DNA from: Myxococcales bacterium
GTDB taxonomy: Bacteria; Myxococcota_A; Polyangia; Polyangiales; Polyangiaceae
Length of the DNA stretch: 63,252 bases
Assembly (NCBI GenBank): GCA_025359105.1
Contig: JANYHK010000108.1
Coordinates: 1-63,252, forward strand
Direction of reading: 5' to 3'
Shown: one piece after another, positions 59,866 through 63,252 of the stretch
How positions within the stretch are numbered: the stretch's first letter is position 1
Layout: every line of letters starts with the position of its first letter
Program-made: the position numbers and the translations under genes
The notes under the pieces: model-generated
Database searches by the model: none
Told to the model about the DNA's origin: nothing
The model's input: only the letters and a program-made list of their open reading frames with translations

Positions 59866-62118
<2,253 letters not shown>

Positions 62119-62167
62119 GCTCAGGCACGGTGCTCGCACTTCATTCCTGTCGGAGCCTGATTCCCAC

Positions 62168-63097
62168 ATGATTCGCGCCGCAACGGGGCTGCCTTCGGAG
62201 GCGAGCGCCCCCAAGGGTCGTGCCTCGGCCCCCCATCGTTCGTGGTGCTTGGCGTTCGCTCGTCGCGCGCTCGTCGCGGCGGCGCTCTCTTCTGGTGTGG
62301 GTGTGGGTGTGGGTGGTGGCTTGGGCGGGTGTGCGAACGAGGACGCGGCGCAGGTCACCGAGCCCGTCGTCCTCGGCATGACGCCGTCGCTCGCGCCCGT
62401 CTACAACGACGGCCAGATGCAGCTCTATCAGGTGCAGGTCCCCGTCCGGTTCCCGATTCGCCGACCTGCGGACTCCGAGCTGCAGGGCCTCCTGGCGGCC
62501 GAGCCCTACCCGCGCGGCCCTTGGCTCAAGCAGAGCGACATCCGCGTCGAGGTTCGCTACACGCTCACGAACCTCGACGATCAGGCGCACACGCTCCTCA
62601 TGATGATCGATCCGTGGAACGAGTTCGTCCGCTACAAGCCGGGCATCGTCGTCAGTGACGAGATGGCCCTGCCAAACCTCAGCGGCATCGAGCGTCGCGT
62701 GAAGATCCAGCCGAAGACGCGCATCGTCGGCACGCTCACGAACGACGACATGATCGAGCTCGCCGTCGATCTCGCGACGGCCGAGAACATCCTCAAGAAC
62801 CCTCCCACCGATCCGAACGCCGATCCCGCGGGGCTCATCAACCGGGCCTTCAACTTCCAGAACCGGTCGAACCTGCCGGATCCGCTCGTCCACCCGTTCA
62901 TTCCTCAGGTCATCGCCGGCCTGACCGGCTTCGACCTCGGTCTCCGCATGGAAGAGCAGGGGACCGTCGCCGTCGAAATCTTCATCGACATCACCGACAA
63001 CAACGGCAATCGCGTCATCCCCGACGGCCAGAACGACAAGAAGATCTCGATCCCGCAGCGCTCCATCTCACCCCCCGGCGCCCGCCCGCTGAACTGA
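62168..63097 (+). CDS. Lipoprotein of unknown function
   Basis: A 309-residue protein. The N-terminus is unusually long before the hydrophobic stretch (AAALSSGVGVGVGGGLGGC, Cys about 54), so a downstream start is possible. The mature part includes VQVPVRFPIRRPADSEL, YTLTNLDDQAHTLLMMIDPWNEF and the end segment VEIFIDITDNNGNRVIPDGQ, which resemble beta-sandwich domains, but I recognise no family. 49 bases after the activator gene; tRNA-Ser follows. Confidence 0.7.
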   Translation: MIRAATGLPSEASAPKGRASAPHRSWCLAFARRALVAAALSSGVGVGVGGGLGGCANEDAAQVTEPVVLGMTPSLAPVYNDGQMQLYQVQVPVRFPIRRPADSELQGLLAAEPYPRGPWLKQSDIRVEVRYTLTNLDDQAHTLLMMIDPWNEFVRYKPGIVVSDEMALPNLSGIERRVKIQPKTRIVGTLTNDDMIELAVDLATAENILKNPPTDPNADPAGLINRAFNFQNRSNLPDPLVHPFIPQVIAGLTGFDLGLRMEEQGTVAVEIFIDITDNNGNRVIPDGQNDKKISIPQRSISPPGARPLN

Positions 63098-63127
63098 CGC
63101 GCGACCCTGCGGATCCGCCGACACCGC

Positions 63128-63157
63128 TTGACAAGAGGGGCCCGGATCGCGCAGGTT
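63128..63157 (+). promoter_or_regulatory. Possible sigma-70 promoter of tRNA-Ser
   Basis: TTGACA (63128-63133) matches the -35 consensus; CAGGTT (63152-63157), 18 bases later, is a weak -10. The tRNA begins 7 bases after it, consistent with a short leader. Confidence 0.4.
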
Positions 63158-63164
63158 TCGCGGC

Positions 63165-63252
63165 GGAGAGCTGTCCGAGTGGCCGAAGGAGCCTGATTCG
63201 AAATCAGGTGTGGGTGCAAGCTCACCAAGGGTTCGAATCCCTTGCTCTCCGC
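63165..63252 (+). tRNA. tRNA-Ser (anticodon CGA), truncated at the window edge
   Basis: The acceptor arms GGAGAGC (63165-63171) and GCTCTCC (63244-63250) pair. The anticodon arm is CCTGA-TTCGAAA-TCAGG, giving anticodon CGA, which reads serine UCG codons. A long variable arm (GTGGGTGCAAGCTCACC) marks a class II tRNA, and the T arm is AGGGTTCGAATCCCT. The window ends right after the discriminator G and one C, so whether CCA is encoded cannot be seen. Confidence 0.95.

Overview
The window is chromosomal DNA from a very GC-rich bacterium, most probably a myxobacterium of the Polyangiales type (inference). The signs are the strong G/C third-position preference, the many lipoproteins whose Asp/Gly/Ser-rich linkers follow a lipobox, Hanks-type Ser/Thr kinases with long Pro-rich tails, DUF2330 proteins with MYXO-CTERM-like tails, a sigma-54 activator, and large secreted HzsA-related/c-type cytochrome-like proteins. 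I see no insertion sequence, prophage, CRISPR array or rRNA. Genes are tightly packed on both strands, no gap exceeds about 250 bases, and many neighbours overlap by 4 bases (ATGA, GTGA) or 1 base (TGATG).

Layout. 1-4.7 kb: the end of an HtrA/PDZ-like protein, a YrdC/YciO protein, prepilin peptidase, a small exported protein and citrate synthase. 4.7-9.4 kb: a DUF1304 membrane protein, the complete AmmeMemoRadiSam operon (amrB-amrA-amrS), a DnaQ-like exonuclease and a DsbA-like lipoprotein or secreted thioredoxin. 9.5-20 kb: a response regulator, a secreted phosphoesterase, then a long run of minus-strand envelope genes (redoxin, Cys-rich lipoproteins, L,D-transpeptidase, Cys-repeat/DUF1554 protein, TPR protein). 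20-23 kb: a MinD-J-HTH fusion coupled to a GT39-like membrane transferase. 23-31.5 kb: three tandem DUF2330 paralogues behind a sigma-54-like promoter, a cytochrome-like lipoprotein overlapping ruvA, an M20 peptidase and a membrane protein with a zinc-ribbon-like tail.

31.5-42.4 kb: a REC-GAF-GGDEF diguanylate cyclase, 3-hydroxyacyl-CoA dehydrogenase, a flavin amine oxidase broken by an in-frame TGA, a membrane PH-like protein, thiolase, a lipoprotein, an exonuclease with a WYL-like tail, a TPR/retropepsin-like lipoprotein coupled to coaD, purine nucleoside phosphorylase and cytidine deaminase. 42.4-46.9 kb: a coupled operon of Ser/Thr kinase, TPR/transmembrane protein and beta-propeller lipoprotein. 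47-53.5 kb: an HzsA-related cytochrome-like protein, a HEAT-repeat protein and a second very large cytochrome-like protein with unusual Cys-His motifs. 53.6-63.2 kb: a PHB-depolymerase-like esterase; a minus-strand cluster running DUF1223 - Ser/Thr kinase - degenerate ABC ATPase - DUF697-like protein - proB; a divergent TPR-containing sigma-54 activator; a lipoprotein; and tRNA-Ser(CGA) at the right edge.

How the genes fit together: housekeeping functions (gltA, ruvA, coaD, proB, nucleoside salvage, thiolase plus hydroxyacyl-CoA dehydrogenase) are scattered among envelope and signalling genes. The most unusual material is the cluster of exported cytochrome-like proteins, the DUF2330 triplet, the MinD-J-HTH fusion, a two-transmembrane Cys-loop module shared by three otherwise different proteins, and several RNA-level signals (a CTG start for ruvA and hairpins next to start codons). 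All functional statements rest on reading motifs by eye; no database search was possible.
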